Source of the DNA: Candidatus Enterococcus moelleringii
GTDB taxonomy: Bacteria > Bacillota > Bacilli > Lactobacillales > Enterococcaceae
NCBI RefSeq assembly: GCF_017377575.1
Contig: NZ_JAFREM010000029.1
Location: 1 to 64,000, forward strand
Direction: 5' to 3'
Length of the DNA stretch: 64,000 nucleotides
Below, piece after piece: positions 31,416 to 41,439 of this stretch. Position 1 is the stretch's first letter. Every line of letters begins with the position of its first letter. Position numbers and translations under genes: made by a program. Below the pieces are notes generated by a model. The model was not told where the DNA came from. It saw only the letters and a list, made by a program, of their open reading frames with translations, and did not search any database.

Positions 31416-32789
31416 CTATGCTGCATCATTACCTTGAACACTAGCTAGTTCTTCCTTCAGCAAGCGTTTGTCATAAGAACGAATGAATGGCAGATAGATT
31501 ACAAAAGCGACTAACACACAGACGATAGCCACAGCTGCGGCTTTCAAGTCACCACCGGTACTAATGAAAGCTCCTACTCCTGCTGGAGATGGCCAAGGCA
31601 TATTGGCAATCACCGGACGAATAATTTCCAGTTGAATCGCAAAGTAAGCGATACTTGCTGAAACCATTGGTGCTAAGAAAAACGGCACTGCCAAGTACGG
31701 ATTATAAATCAACGGTACACCGAAAATCAAAGGTTCGTTGATATTGAAGATCGCTGGAATCAAAGCCGCTTTCCCTAATACCTTCAACTGCTCTGATTTC
31801 GCCATGTAAACTAAGAAGAAACAAAAGCCTAAAGTTGCACCAGAACCACCAACGGTTACGAATGCATTGTTAAACTCACCCGCCAATGGAATATTTGCGC
31901 CTTCAGCGTTTAAAGCCATGTTGCCAAGCGTGATTGGTGTGATCAGTGAGAAGATAATGTTCGCCCCGTGAATCCCCACTAGCCATAATGCATGCACCAA
32001 GAAGTAAATGACCATAATCCCTAACCAGCTGTTGGTCAATTGAGTTACAAAACCAAACGGCACAGCAATTAATTGGAAAATGTCCGTGTTGAATGCGACT
32101 AAAACCCCGATAATTGCTAATACAACAAAAGCCACTAAGAACGCTGGAACCAATGCCGTAAAGGCCCGTGATACACCTTCTGGTACTTGTTCCGGCATAC
32201 GGATAACCCAGTTTTTTGATACACATAAACGATACAACTGCACGGCGATAACAGCCATGATGATCCCGGTAAAGATCCCCACGGTTCCTAGACGAGCTAT
32301 CCCGTCGCCGCCGATCTCCCAACCATTAATAATGTCTTGTCCACCGTCCGTCACACGAACCATTGAACCATTTTCCATCACTAATTGTGGGATCGCCATG
32401 AAGAATGAGAACATAGAAAGCAAAGCACCCGTCATTGGCGCCATGTTTAAATCTTCTTCTTCGGCAATAATTTTAGTATATTCGTAACCTAAGCCGATGC
32501 AGAAATACAATGCCAAGATACCCATTGTCGTGCTGTTGGCTAACATATATAATTCGCTAACTCTGAAGAAGCTGGCATTGAAAATATCTTCTAAAAAGGG
32601 AAATGTCATTGGCAGAATATTGAATACCAAGAACATGGAGCCCACGATGGTAAAAGGAATTGCGCCCATCCCTGCGCCCATAATTGCACGTACAATTTTA
32701 AACTGTGCTAATTTTCCTAAAGGTCCCATCAATGTCTTTTCTAAGAGTTTAAATATCTTGTTGTTTGATCCGTCCATTTTTTTATTCAC
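31416..32789 (-). CDS. PTS sugar transporter subunit IIC, cellobiose/lactichelin family
   Basis: 457-aa membrane channel of the lactose/cellobiose PTS family, importing and phosphorylating a beta-glucoside. It has some ten helices, with signature stretches IHGANIIFSLITPITLGN, LGFCFFLVYMAKSEQLK, and INEPLIFGVPLIYNP. The NEP motif is the conserved sugar-binding region. Start is either GTG 32789, overlapping the preceding gene, or ATG 32777. Last gene of the operon with GH1, IIB, regulator and IIA. Cellobiose or a related beta-glucoside is the likely substrate, from operon content. Confidence 0.9.
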   Translation of the reverse strand: MNKKMDGSNNKIFKLLEKTLMGPLGKLAQFKIVRAIMGAGMGAIPFTIVGSMFLVFNILPMTFPFLEDIFNASFFRVSELYMLANSTTMGILALYFCIGLGYEYTKIIAEEEDLNMAPMTGALLSMFSFFMAIPQLVMENGSMVRVTDGGQDIINGWEIGGDGIARLGTVGIFTGIIMAVIAVQLYRLCVSKNWVIRMPEQVPEGVSRAFTALVPAFLVAFVVLAIIGVLVAFNTDIFQLIAVPFGFVTQLTNSWLGIMVIYFLVHALWLVGIHGANIIFSLITPITLGNMALNAEGANIPLAGEFNNAFVTVGGSGATLGFCFFLVYMAKSEQLKVLGKAALIPAIFNINEPLIFGVPLIYNPYLAVPFFLAPMVSASIAYFAIQLEIIRPVIANMPWPSPAGVGAFISTGGDLKAAAVAIVCVLVAFVIYLPFIRSYDKRLLKEELASVQGNDAA

Positions 32790-33300
32790 TCGCTTTCTGT
32801 TTCAATTTGGCAAACTCCTGGATATACTCGTAATGCTTGTCTTGTTGCAAATAAATCCGTCTAATACGATGGATACAAAAGGCTGACATAAAAATCCCCA
32901 CTAACAGGATCGTAACAAGGGCTGCTTTGGCTTGAGAAGAAGTCGTCAAAAAGGGGTACAACCGTTGAAAACCTCCTTCAGTAAAGCTGATAACTAACAG
33001 CACCAGATTCATACCTAGTTGAATAGATAGATAAAACTTATGATGGCGCAATTTATTCTGGATTTGATCGGTCATATCACCGTAAAGCTTCGCGTGTTCA
33101 CCAATCGCCGGCAGCGTTAAAATAAATAAACTTGCCGGCAGCAGTGCATACCAGCTGCGGCTCATAAACAACATCAGCAGCCAATAGAGATTGCTGAAGA
33201 AAAAGCCGGCCAGTAAATAACGCAAGATCAAAAAGCGATTGTAGCGAAAATTTTTCAAGGCAGTTTCTTTTTTTATATCCCTTGTTCCTTTTTTACTCAA
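32782..33300 (-). CDS. Hypothetical membrane protein in PTS operon, 172 aa
   Basis: Not recognised. Four probable membrane helices (about 24-45, 48-66, 92-108, 122-142) with a basic N-terminus (KKGTRDIKKET) and a basic C-terminal tail (HRIRRIYLQQ). TTG start with GGAGGGG 9 nt before it. It sits between IIA and IIC, and its stop overlaps the IIC start region, so it is co-expressed with the transporter. It may assist the PTS; no evidence beyond position. Confidence 0.75.
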   Translation of the reverse strand: MSKKGTRDIKKETALKNFRYNRFLILRYLLAGFFFSNLYWLLMLFMSRSWYALLPASLFILTLPAIGEHAKLYGDMTDQIQNKLRHHKFYLSIQLGMNLVLLVISFTEGGFQRLYPFLTTSSQAKAALVTILLVGIFMSAFCIHRIRRIYLQQDKHYEYIQEFAKLKQKASE

Positions 33301-33317
33301 GCCAGTCCCCTCCTTTC

Positions 33318-33641
33318 TTAATGAATCGCAGCTTGACGTTGGTACAAGACCAGCATTTCCGCAGCAACTTCCTTCAAGGTCATGGTGGTCATCAAATGAT
33401 CCTGCGCATGCACCATGATTATTTCCATTTCTATTTTTTCACCGTTAGCATAATTCTTTAGTAATTCGGTTTGTGCACGGTGTGCCTTCACCAACGATTC
33501 ATTGGCATCCTCTAATTTTTGTTCAGCGGTGGCAAATTCACCCTCCCGCATATGCTGGAACGATTCATGCACCAGTGTGCGCGCGTCCCCACTGCTTAAG
33601 ATAATTTCAAAAGCAACTTCCTGTAATTTTTCAGAATCCAT
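33318..33641 (-). CDS. PTS subunit IIA, lactose/cellobiose family
   Basis: 107-aa cytoplasmic phosphocarrier, the normal length for this family. The phosphoacceptor His is in MVHAQDHLMTTMTLKE, and DARTLVHESFQHMREGEF is the conserved N-terminal part. It takes phosphate from HPr and passes it to IIB. ATG at 33641 chosen because AGGAG lies 8 nt before it; a GTG three codons earlier is the alternative. Confidence 0.92.
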   Translation of the reverse strand: MDSEKLQEVAFEIILSSGDARTLVHESFQHMREGEFATAEQKLEDANESLVKAHRAQTELLKNYANGEKIEMEIIMVHAQDHLMTTMTLKEVAAEMLVLYQRQAAIH

Positions 33642-33666
33642 CTTTTTCACTCCTGCCGTTTTTCTA

Positions 33667-35676
33667 TTAAAGCGATTTAATTAGTTTTGCAATAAATTCT
33701 TCGTAATTTTTACTAGCAACTAATTGGGCACAAAATTCTTCGTCCTCAATAATCGGTACCAGCATGTGACTGACTTTCTCTAATTCCACCCGGCCCAGCT
33801 TATCCGGCGACATCAAGAGCACCAGCTGGATCTCTGGATATTCCGCTTCCCAATAGACACCCTTTGGTACAATCGCCGCGGCAACATACGCCTCTTCGGT
33901 CAAGGCCTCAATCGGATGGGGTACGGCTAAGCGGGATGAAAACGCCACTGAACTATAGCTTTCCCGCAAACGCAGCTGTTGATTGAAGGCAGCTTTTATC
34001 GGTTTGCCCTCTACTGCCTCCAGGCGAGTAATCAATTGATCGACAACCTCCTTTTTGGTAGAAGGTGAATCCAGCTTTATAAACAGCTCAGGTCGGAAAC
34101 ATTGTTGAATCAACTCGATTTGCCCCGCTTTTTTCTCAGCATCCGCTGCTTCATCTTTAAGGCTTGGAAAGTTAGACGGTCTAAAGCCGGACAATTCATG
34201 ATTGATCTTTTTAATATCTTCTTCGCCAACAAACACACTGACATAAACAATCGGTGTGTGATGAATCACGTTGGGCAAATTAATTGAGGAAATAATTAAA
34301 TCAATTTTGTCTAAATCCTGATCGGCAATCTCGTAATAGCTGATGACTTTTTCAATTAAAATCTTCGAACCGAATTCCCGCTCCAAGCGGTTTTTAATCA
34401 TTTGCGAACTGCCTAAGCCGGTGGCACAAATTACTAGGACCCGTGCTTTTAGGTCATTATGGTATCGTTCAACTGCCGCCGTTAAGTGAATCGTTAAGTA
34501 GGCCCACTCGCTGTCGGTAATTTCATAAGGTTGAAAAATCGGCATCTTAGAGAGATATTTGATTGTCATCTGCAGTAAATCCCCATAATGCTGACGAATT
34601 TCCTCCATCAGTGGATTTTCGATACTCATGTTGTTTTGCAACCGCAATAAGAAGGGGGTAAAATGCATCATCAACCCGTCAATCAAAATCGAATCCTGCT
34701 GCAGGTGATAACCCGTTTCCTGATCAAAGGCTGCCAATGCTTCCAACAGCTGGGCTTTAATTTCCGATTCACTATAAGTGGTTTTCTGGAAAACCCGTTT
34801 GGAGGTAATCTTGTTGCGCAAATGCAGCGCAATGTAATTAGCCTCTTCGCGGGGAAACTCCACTGACATACTTTCGGTAATTCGATTTACAATTCGCAAA
34901 GCTGTTTGGTATTCCAATGCATCCTCGGATAGCTGTATCATATTGCTATACTCAATTTCGAATCCAGATTGGAGCCGTTTGATTGCCAGTCCAATGTGCA
35001 AAACAATATTGAAAATAATAAAGTCAGACAACTTCAAGCGCGCTTCTCGGCACTCGTCTAAGACAATAATGACGATCTCTTCAACGCTGATGCCATCCAG
35101 CAGGTTGGTATAAGTGGAAAAAGTATATAGATTATCCTGCAGACGCTGCAAGAAGAAATAATTCATCATAAAATGACGAATATTTTTCTCATTACCCACA
35201 GCAAAGATTCCTCGATTACTTTTACTGCTTAATTCAATCTCGTAAGGCTTCAACAGTTTCTTGACCTCGACTAAATCGTTGGAAACCGTTGAGCGAGAGA
35301 CAAACAATTCTTCGGCTAGATTGTCCACATACACCGCTTTTTGCTCGAAAAACAATTGATTCAGGATGTAATACTGACGATCCTGCACTTCCTGAACGGC
35401 TCCATTGTCCTTGGAACAATGCGGTGACTTGGTTTCCTGTAAATAAAACGCCTGAAAGCTGTCCTGACTGTCCACCACTAAACGATAGCCGTTGCCCTGT
35501 TTTCCTTCAATCGAGCCCAGCTTTTGATCCTTCAATGTATCCTCCAATAAATGCAAGTATTTCCGAGCCGTCCGGTCTGATACCCCGAGACTGGCTGCCA
35601 GCTCCTGACTGGTCAAAAAAGTCGGCTGGTGTCCATATAGCAATTTAAGAATTTTTGTCTCTTTCTTACTCAACAT
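33667..35676 (-). CDS. LicR/BglG-type PTS-regulated transcriptional activator
   Basis: About 669 aa with the full layout of PRD activators. Order: an N-terminal HTH (TSQELAASLGVSDRTARKYL), a second HTH (VDNLAEELFVSRSTVSNDLV), two PRDs (about 180-400) with His in LHIGLAIKRLQ and YIALHLRNK, an EIIB-like domain with Cys in LVICATGLGSSQ, and a C-terminal EIIA-like domain with SSVAFSSRLAVPHP. Phosphorylation by the PTS at these sites would set its activity. It lies inside the operon between IIB and IIA. ATG at 35676 chosen over TTG 35685 for ribosome binding site spacing. Confidence 0.9.
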   Translation of the reverse strand: MLSKKETKILKLLYGHQPTFLTSQELAASLGVSDRTARKYLHLLEDTLKDQKLGSIEGKQGNGYRLVVDSQDSFQAFYLQETKSPHCSKDNGAVQEVQDRQYYILNQLFFEQKAVYVDNLAEELFVSRSTVSNDLVEVKKLLKPYEIELSSKSNRGIFAVGNEKNIRHFMMNYFFLQRLQDNLYTFSTYTNLLDGISVEEIVIIVLDECREARLKLSDFIIFNIVLHIGLAIKRLQSGFEIEYSNMIQLSEDALEYQTALRIVNRITESMSVEFPREEANYIALHLRNKITSKRVFQKTTYSESEIKAQLLEALAAFDQETGYHLQQDSILIDGLMMHFTPFLLRLQNNMSIENPLMEEIRQHYGDLLQMTIKYLSKMPIFQPYEITDSEWAYLTIHLTAAVERYHNDLKARVLVICATGLGSSQMIKNRLEREFGSKILIEKVISYYEIADQDLDKIDLIISSINLPNVIHHTPIVYVSVFVGEEDIKKINHELSGFRPSNFPSLKDEAADAEKKAGQIELIQQCFRPELFIKLDSPSTKKEVVDQLITRLEAVEGKPIKAAFNQQLRLRESYSSVAFSSRLAVPHPIEALTEEAYVAAAIVPKGVYWEAEYPEIQLVLLMSPDKLGRVELEKVSHMLVPIIEDEEFCAQLVASKNYEEFIAKLIKSL

Positions 35677-35692
35677 GTTGATCAACCTTTAT

Positions 35693-36007
35693 CTAAATAT
35701 TTTCTTCCACAAGTTTGCCCATTTTTTCAATTCCCATTGGAATCGGCACGTAAGCCTGCGGCGGAATATTGACGATTGGTTTATTCGTTTTAATGGCAGC
35801 TTTTTCCAAATTAGCAAAATACATTTTCGTTTGTGGACTAACCAAGTACAGATCATACTCATCCTTGGCAATTGTTGTTGAGCCTTGCGAAGCTGAAGTC
35901 GCATCTAATTCGATTTCTTTTCCTTTTCCTTGCAAATACTCCGTTGTTTTCTTGGCAATAACCGAAGAAGACATACCCCCTGCACAAATAATCAATGCTC
36001 GTTTCAT
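35693..36007 (-). CDS. PTS subunit IIB, lactose/cellobiose family
   Basis: 104-aa phosphocarrier. The phospho-Cys is Cys8 in ALIICAGGMSSSVIAKK, with the usual P-loop-like turn after it. Transfers phosphate from IIA to the sugar in IIC. AGGAGG lies before the ATG. It lies 20 nt after the glucosidase gene and 16 nt before the regulator. Confidence 0.93.
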   Translation of the reverse strand: MKRALIICAGGMSSSVIAKKTTEYLQGKGKEIELDATSASQGSTTIAKDEYDLYLVSPQTKMYFANLEKAAIKTNKPIVNIPPQAYVPIPMGIEKMGKLVEENI

Positions 36008-36027
36008 AATAAAATTCCTCCTAATAA

Positions 36028-37482
<1,455 letters not shown>

Positions 37483-37500
37483 CTATGCTCTAAGAATAAT

Positions 37501-37591
37501 AGATAGCGCTTTCTATAGGAAGACATATTCTTTCCTTATCGTTACGGAACCTTGTTCATTTGTTTAAACGAAAAGGTTGAAACCGCTATCT
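37501..37591 (-). promoter_or_regulatory. Two cre-like catabolite-repression sites
   Basis: TGAAACCGCTATCT (37578-37591) matches the CcpA consensus TGWAANCGNTNWCA at all but the last base. AGATAGCGCTTTCT (37501-37514) is a weaker reverse-orientation match sharing GAAAnCGCTATCT. Both lie in the 310-nt region before the 6-phospho-beta-glucosidase gene. The rest of this gap has a terminator and no gene. Confidence 0.55.
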
Positions 37592-37687
37592 AGCGAGCGT
37601 TTGTACTCCGGCAATAGTTGATTTTACCGTTGTGGAAAAAGAGAAATTTCCTTAGTGAAAAGGGAATTTAGACTACTTTTGCTCGCA

Positions 37688-37737
37688 AAAAGAGCAGCTA
37701 TCGCAAAAAATTCCGGATAGCTGCCGAGTATTTTTAT
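37688..37737 (-). terminator. Terminator of the HTH/membrane-protein operon
   Basis: GGCAGCTATC / GATAGCTGCTC stem followed by five T residues on the minus strand. Confidence 0.75.
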
Positions 37738-37771
37738 CTAGTTTTTAGAAACTGTAATCAAACTTTCTTGG

Positions 37772-38116
37772 TTACATTTCCCGATCATAGCGCTTCAGCG
37801 AATACGTCCGTACCGCAAAAACGATACATAGAATTACCAACGTATAATACTTGTAAATCTCAAATAGATTTTCTTGAGATAGTAGTCCCCGGATAAGGTA
37901 GACGCTTTGGAAAATTTCACTTACTAAGGTGACCACTGCCATCAAGCTTCCTGCTATATAGAACGTCGATAATGCCGTACTATTTGCTTTAGCAACCACC
38001 GATTGCCAGCGCTCGTCATTTTTATTTTCCTTCCGGCTTTTATTTTCAAAACCAATGCCGTAACTCATATAAGCGACAATTATAGTCATTGAAATTGCAA
38101 TAAAAAAGTAAATCAT
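37772..38116 (-). CDS. Small membrane protein, 114 aa (paralogue A)
   Basis: Three probable membrane helices and a cytoplasmic motif KNDERWQSVVAKANSTA after the first helix. The same NDERWxxVxxKA motif occurs in the next gene upstream, so the two are paralogues. AAAGGAGG before the ATG. Third gene of a unit led by a small XRE regulator. Function unknown. Confidence 0.75.
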   Translation of the reverse strand: MIYFFIAISMTIIVAYMSYGIGFENKSRKENKNDERWQSVVAKANSTALSTFYIAGSLMAVVTLVSEIFQSVYLIRGLLSQENLFEIYKYYTLVILCIVFAVRTYSLKRYDREM

Positions 38117-38133
38117 ACTTTTCCTCCTTTGGC

Positions 38134-38451
38134 TTAAAGTACGCTGTTATAGTATCGCAAGGCGATGTATTCGATAGGATTACTTAACAATAAAGTATAA
38201 AGGCCATAGTTGAATACGAGTCCCAGTTCAATTGTTTTTGAAGATCCAGTTATACTGAAGTATAGAGAACCAATACAAATAAGCAAAGAGACCAAATAAT
38301 AATAAATCATGATCTGTTTACTAGCTTTTGAAGTTACTAATCTCCAACGTTCATCGTTTTTATACTCTTTTTCTTTTCTACTCTTAAATACCATAGTTGC
38401 AATTAAAAATATTACTAAAATAGTTAATAGTCCAAAGCTCACCCATTCCAT
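38134..38451 (-). CDS. Small membrane protein, 105 aa (paralogue B)
   Basis: Three probable helices with YKNDERWRLVTSKASKQIM after the first, matching paralogue A. The ATG overlaps the stop of the XRE gene (ATGA), indicating translational coupling. Function unknown; small HTH/membrane pairs of this type often form self-contained regulatory units. Confidence 0.75.
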   Translation of the reverse strand: MEWVSFGLLTILVIFLIATMVFKSRKEKEYKNDERWRLVTSKASKQIMIYYYLVSLLICIGSLYFSITGSSKTIELGLVFNYGLYTLLLSNPIEYIALRYYNSVL

Positions 38452-38654
38452 CAGTCATCCTCCTCTGGTCTAAACACTTCTGTAATTTCCACCTCAAAAG
38501 CCGAGGCAATTTTAAAGGCTAACTCCAACGACGGTGTGTACTTGTATTTCTCTATGGAGATCACCGCCTGGCGGGAAATTCCTACCCGATCCGCTAAATC
38601 TGCCTGAGTCCAATCCCGCTCGGCTCGTAACACCTTGATACGATTTTTAATCAA
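38451..38654 (-). CDS. Small XRE-family regulator
   Basis: 67-aa protein that is almost only a helix-turn-helix: IKVLRAERDWTQADLADRVG then ISRQAVISIEKYKYTPSLELA. I use the TTG at 38654 because AAGGAGG lies 9 nt upstream. The predicted promoter places the transcript start near 38683, which excludes the longer frame. It probably represses its own promoter through two repeats at 38684-38717. Confidence 0.85.
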   Translation of the reverse strand: MIKNRIKVLRAERDWTQADLADRVGISRQAVISIEKYKYTPSLELAFKIASAFEVEITEVFRPEEDD

Positions 38655-38683
38655 ACCAAACGTCCTCCTTGCTAACCTCTTCA

Positions 38684-38718
38684 TTACAAATTGTAAACAA
38701 GTGATTACATTTTGTCAA
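38684..38718 (-). promoter_or_regulatory. Promoter with paired operators of the small XRE operon
   Basis: Minus-strand TTGACA (38718-38713), 17 nt, TACAAT (38695-38690). Two 13-bp repeats, TTACAAATTGTAA (38684-38696, a perfect palindrome) and TTACATTTTGTCA (38705-38717), cover the -10 and -35 and lie exactly 21 bp apart. Confidence 0.6.
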
Positions 38719-38846
38719 TACAGTATTACTAAGGATTCTTATTATTGATCAATTTAAGGAAGACCTCTTCCATATTTTTTCAGTGTAGCAACTTAAAAAT
38801 CCGAATTTTATTCATCCTCAAATTATCTTTTATCGACAATTAATTA

Positions 38847-38875
38847 TTGTTTAACGATAATTATCGTGCTATACT
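38847..38875 (+). promoter_or_regulatory. Promoter with internal palindrome of the DUF2975 operon
   Basis: TTGTTT (38847-38852), 17 nt, TATACT (38870-38875). The perfect 14-bp palindrome ACGATAATTATCGT (38854-38867) fills the spacer, an ideal repressor position. A related half TTATCGACAAT lies just upstream. Confidence 0.6.
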
Positions 38876-38896
38876 ATACATGAGGAGGCGAGGATC

Positions 38897-39424
38897 ATGG
38901 ACTTAAAAAAATCTCGCGATACATTTTGGATAATTGATGGATTATTTAAATTATTGGCAGTTGGATGTTTTGCTTGGGTGATTTATCTAGCAGTGCAGCT
39001 GTTTGGTTATCAGAATCCCGTGATTACAGACGCAAACAGGATTGTTGTCATTGGACTTTTGTCAGAAGGTGGACTTACAGCTTCCCAACAAGACGTTACT
39101 AACACGCTAATGGCAATGCCGCAACTTCTTGTTTGGGGTATAGCCTTTTGGTTGGGCAGTCGGATTTTCTATGATTTGTCAGAAAATCGAACACCTTTTT
39201 CCAAAACAATCCAAAAACGAATCGATTGGATTGCTAAAAGCGTGCTGGGTCTAGCAATTTTCTATCCGGTAATCTACTCCTTAATCGCTACAGTGGTAGC
39301 CGGTGAAATTAACCTATATCTTACCTTTGATTTGAGCCTGATTATGGGACTGGTTCTTTCCAGTATAGCCGCGATCTTCCGCTACGCGATCTCCCTCCAA
39401 GAACTAGCCGATGACACTGTATAA
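38897..39424 (+). CDS. DUF2975 membrane protein
   Basis: 175-aa protein with four predicted helices: residues 10-32, 70-90, 110-132 and 142-160. The pattern LSENRTPFSKTIQKRI between helices two and three is typical of DUF2975. GAGGAGG precedes the ATG. A YozG-like regulator follows 12 nt downstream, the usual partner of DUF2975 proteins. Function unknown. Confidence 0.85.
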   Translation: MDLKKSRDTFWIIDGLFKLLAVGCFAWVIYLAVQLFGYQNPVITDANRIVVIGLLSEGGLTASQQDVTNTLMAMPQLLVWGIAFWLGSRIFYDLSENRTPFSKTIQKRIDWIAKSVLGLAIFYPVIYSLIATVVAGEINLYLTFDLSLIMGLVLSSIAAIFRYAISLQELADDTV

Positions 39425-39436
39425 GGGGGCTGTGAG

Positions 39437-39649
39437 ATGCCAATTACTGTTCACTTAGACCGCATGATGGCGGAGCGAAAGATCAGCTTGAAGGATTTGG
39501 CAGAAGAAGTCGGCATCACCAATGCCAATCTCTCCAAGCTGAAAACCGGCAAAGTCAGTGCCGTGCGTTTTTCCACTTTGGAGGCGATTTGCGATGTGCT
39601 GGATTGTCAGCCGGGAGATTTATTAGAATATCAAAAAGGCGAAAAGTAG
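39437..39649 (+). CDS. YozG-like XRE regulator
   Basis: 70-aa Cro/C1-type helix-turn-helix protein: ISLKDLAEEVGITNANLSKL, then KAVRF-like (SAVRFSTLEAICDVLDCQPG) and a short tail. Typical partner of DUF2975. GGGGGCTGTGAG precedes the ATG. It may bind the palindrome in the operon's own promoter. Confidence 0.88.
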   Translation: MPITVHLDRMMAERKISLKDLAEEVGITNANLSKLKTGKVSAVRFSTLEAICDVLDCQPGDLLEYQKGEK

Positions 39650-39678
39650 TCAGTTACAACTACTTCTCGCCTTTTTCA
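39638..39678. terminator. Bidirectional terminator
   Basis: AAAAGGCGAaAAGTAGT / AACTACTTCTCGCCTTTTT stem spanning the YozG-like stop and the converging hypothetical gene's end. Confidence 0.85.
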
Positions 39679-40718
39679 GCCTCTAATTGGCGTATCGCTA
39701 GCCAACAATAAAAATATTCCAGCTTTCCTCGCGTCTGGTCGTTATTCGTCGAAAACATGTAAGGTTCACCTTTTAGCTTCATCTTTAAGGCCATACTGGA
39801 AAAAGCTCTGCCCATTGGCGCCACCGAAAGAAAATTCGGTTTTATTTCCGTTATATCAGACAGCAACAAGCGAAAAGATTCCTTCTCATTAGAAAAATGC
39901 AGACTTTTGGTGCGCTCGCTAAAGGTTACCGTCGTTTGGATTTCAGTCAGAGCATCATACAATGCCACAAGCGCGTACTTGCTGAGCACTACCACATAAG
40001 AAGCAACTATACAGGCCGCAAACATCCCGAATAAACCAAAGTTACTTATTGCATAGAATGAAAATACCAGATTAATAACAACTAAAAAACAAAAGAGCAG
40101 AGCAAAAAGAAATTTCTTCGTAAGAGATTTTCCGTATCGCAGTTTGTCTTCTTTAAGAAAAGTGATTTTCTTTGGTGCTGTCTCTTTCAAAGTGGTTTTT
40201 TGCCTCTCTAAGTAAAATGATACTGCCAGAGCTTCTTCAAACTCGTATAACCGGTCAACAAATTTTCTCCTGTTAACCTTGAAAGCAAAATACTCTTGAT
40301 TGATCAGCAGATCCACTCTTTCCCCCAAAAAGAATCCTTGCGTGTGGGAATCTCCGTGTGTAGAAATATGAATAGCTGCTATATCTCCCTGACCCCACTT
40401 CACTTCTTTGTCTCCCAACCTCAACACGTATTGTTGCCTAGCTGGATACAATAGAAGAGTGATTCTTTTTGAATAGAGTAAATGATTGGCTGCCACAGCA
40501 CCCAGCAAAGCAAAAACCACAATATATATCTTATATAAATGAACCTCTTTGTTGCCAGTTAGCACGACTATCCCATAAGTAAGCAACAGAATCAGCCAAA
40601 ATATCGATAAGAGAGTCAAGCTTCTTTTCAATTGCGCCTTGCCATCAGTCATCATTCTTACAGAAATATCTTTCAAAAAGACCACCGGCCGCTTTCGATC
40701 TTCATTATTATCCATCAC
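39660..40718 (-). CDS. Hypothetical membrane protein, 352 aa
   Basis: Not recognised. Two pairs of helices (about 32-52 and 62-80; 200-222 and 227-250) each precede a beta-rich cytoplasmic region. The regions, YVLRLGDKEVKWGQGDIAAI and TVTFSERTKSLHFSNEKESF, look alike and resemble bacterial PH-type domains, suggesting an internal duplication. GTG 40718 or ATG 40715 as start, with AGGAG upstream. Monocistronic between two terminators. Confidence 0.7.
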   Translation of the reverse strand: MMDNNEDRKRPVVFLKDISVRMMTDGKAQLKRSLTLLSIFWLILLLTYGIVVLTGNKEVHLYKIYIVVFALLGAVAANHLLYSKRITLLLYPARQQYVLRLGDKEVKWGQGDIAAIHISTHGDSHTQGFFLGERVDLLINQEYFAFKVNRRKFVDRLYEFEEALAVSFYLERQKTTLKETAPKKITFLKEDKLRYGKSLTKKFLFALLFCFLVVINLVFSFYAISNFGLFGMFAACIVASYVVVLSKYALVALYDALTEIQTTVTFSERTKSLHFSNEKESFRLLLSDITEIKPNFLSVAPMGRAFSSMALKMKLKGEPYMFSTNNDQTRGKLEYFYCWLAIRQLEAEKGEK

Positions 40719-40817
40719 TCAAACGCTCCTATTCAACAAATATATAACATAATAACAAAAATATTATCAATAAAACTCATTATACCATAGTGAATCAGCG
40801 TTGGTTTAATATTATAA

Positions 40818-40861
40818 AACAAAAAAAGCCCAAATCATCCCAATTGAAGGAAGATTCAAGC
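40818..40861 (-). terminator. Terminator of the cobalamin operon
   Basis: GCTTGAATCTTCC pairs with GGGATGATTTGGGC, with several G-U, followed by seven T residues on the minus strand, 20 nt after the last gene. Confidence 0.75.
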
Positions 40862-40880
40862 TGAAATAACTTCTCATCTT

Positions 40881-41417
40881 TTAATTGCACCAAAACTTAC
40901 TAAAAAGTCTTGGCAAAATCGACATCAACAGCAAATAGAAAATAAAATTGCCTGTAGCATGGAGTAAATCAAAGTAAACACCCTGCAAATAATAAGGCCA
41001 AAATGCTGAAATACCATAAATCAATACATCACCGCAGGCTGTCAGAAAACCAAACAAAAAGCCAGCGCCAAATGCAAAGATCAGCTGCAAACTTTTGTGC
41101 CGCTGAAAACTGGGAATTCGACCTAACAAACTGCTGAGCAAAACAATCGTTCCGTAGGCAAAAAGCTGCGTCATCGTCCACGGCCCCATACCCATATAAA
41201 TATTGGTGGTAATAATCGTCAGCACCGCCAGCAAAAAGCCCCGACCGAAGCCCTTATTCAAACTAACCATAATAAAAATGGTAGTAATCGGCTGAACGTT
41301 AGGAATAAACTGAAAAGACGTGCGGCCGACCACGCAGGCCGCTGTCAGTAATGCAATAAAACAAATATCTCGCACACTAAAATGCGAGTGATTCTTTTTG
41401 AGCGAATTTTCCATCAT
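40881..41417 (-). CDS. ECF transporter S component, cobamide-related (paralogue 2)
   Basis: About 178 aa, six-helix S subunit, very close to the protein at 9589: VRDICFIALLTAACVVGRT, TTNIYMGMGPWT and LFGFLTACGD are shared. Last gene of the cobalamin operon, after cobC. In Listeria, CblT imports alpha-ribazole for the kinase CblS, and a CblS-like gene is present at 43330. CblT is therefore a good candidate, with cobalamin or cobinamide uptake as alternative. ATG at 41417 chosen for AGGTGA upstream; the 13-residue longer frame overlaps cobC. Confidence 0.85.
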   Translation of the reverse strand: MMENSLKKNHSHFSVRDICFIALLTAACVVGRTSFQFIPNVQPITTIFIMVSLNKGFGRGFLLAVLTIITTNIYMGMGPWTMTQLFAYGTIVLLSSLLGRIPSFQRHKSLQLIFAFGAGFLFGFLTACGDVLIYGISAFWPYYLQGVYFDLLHATGNFIFYLLLMSILPRLFSKFWCN

Positions 41418-41439
41418 TACTTTCACCTGATTTCTATTT

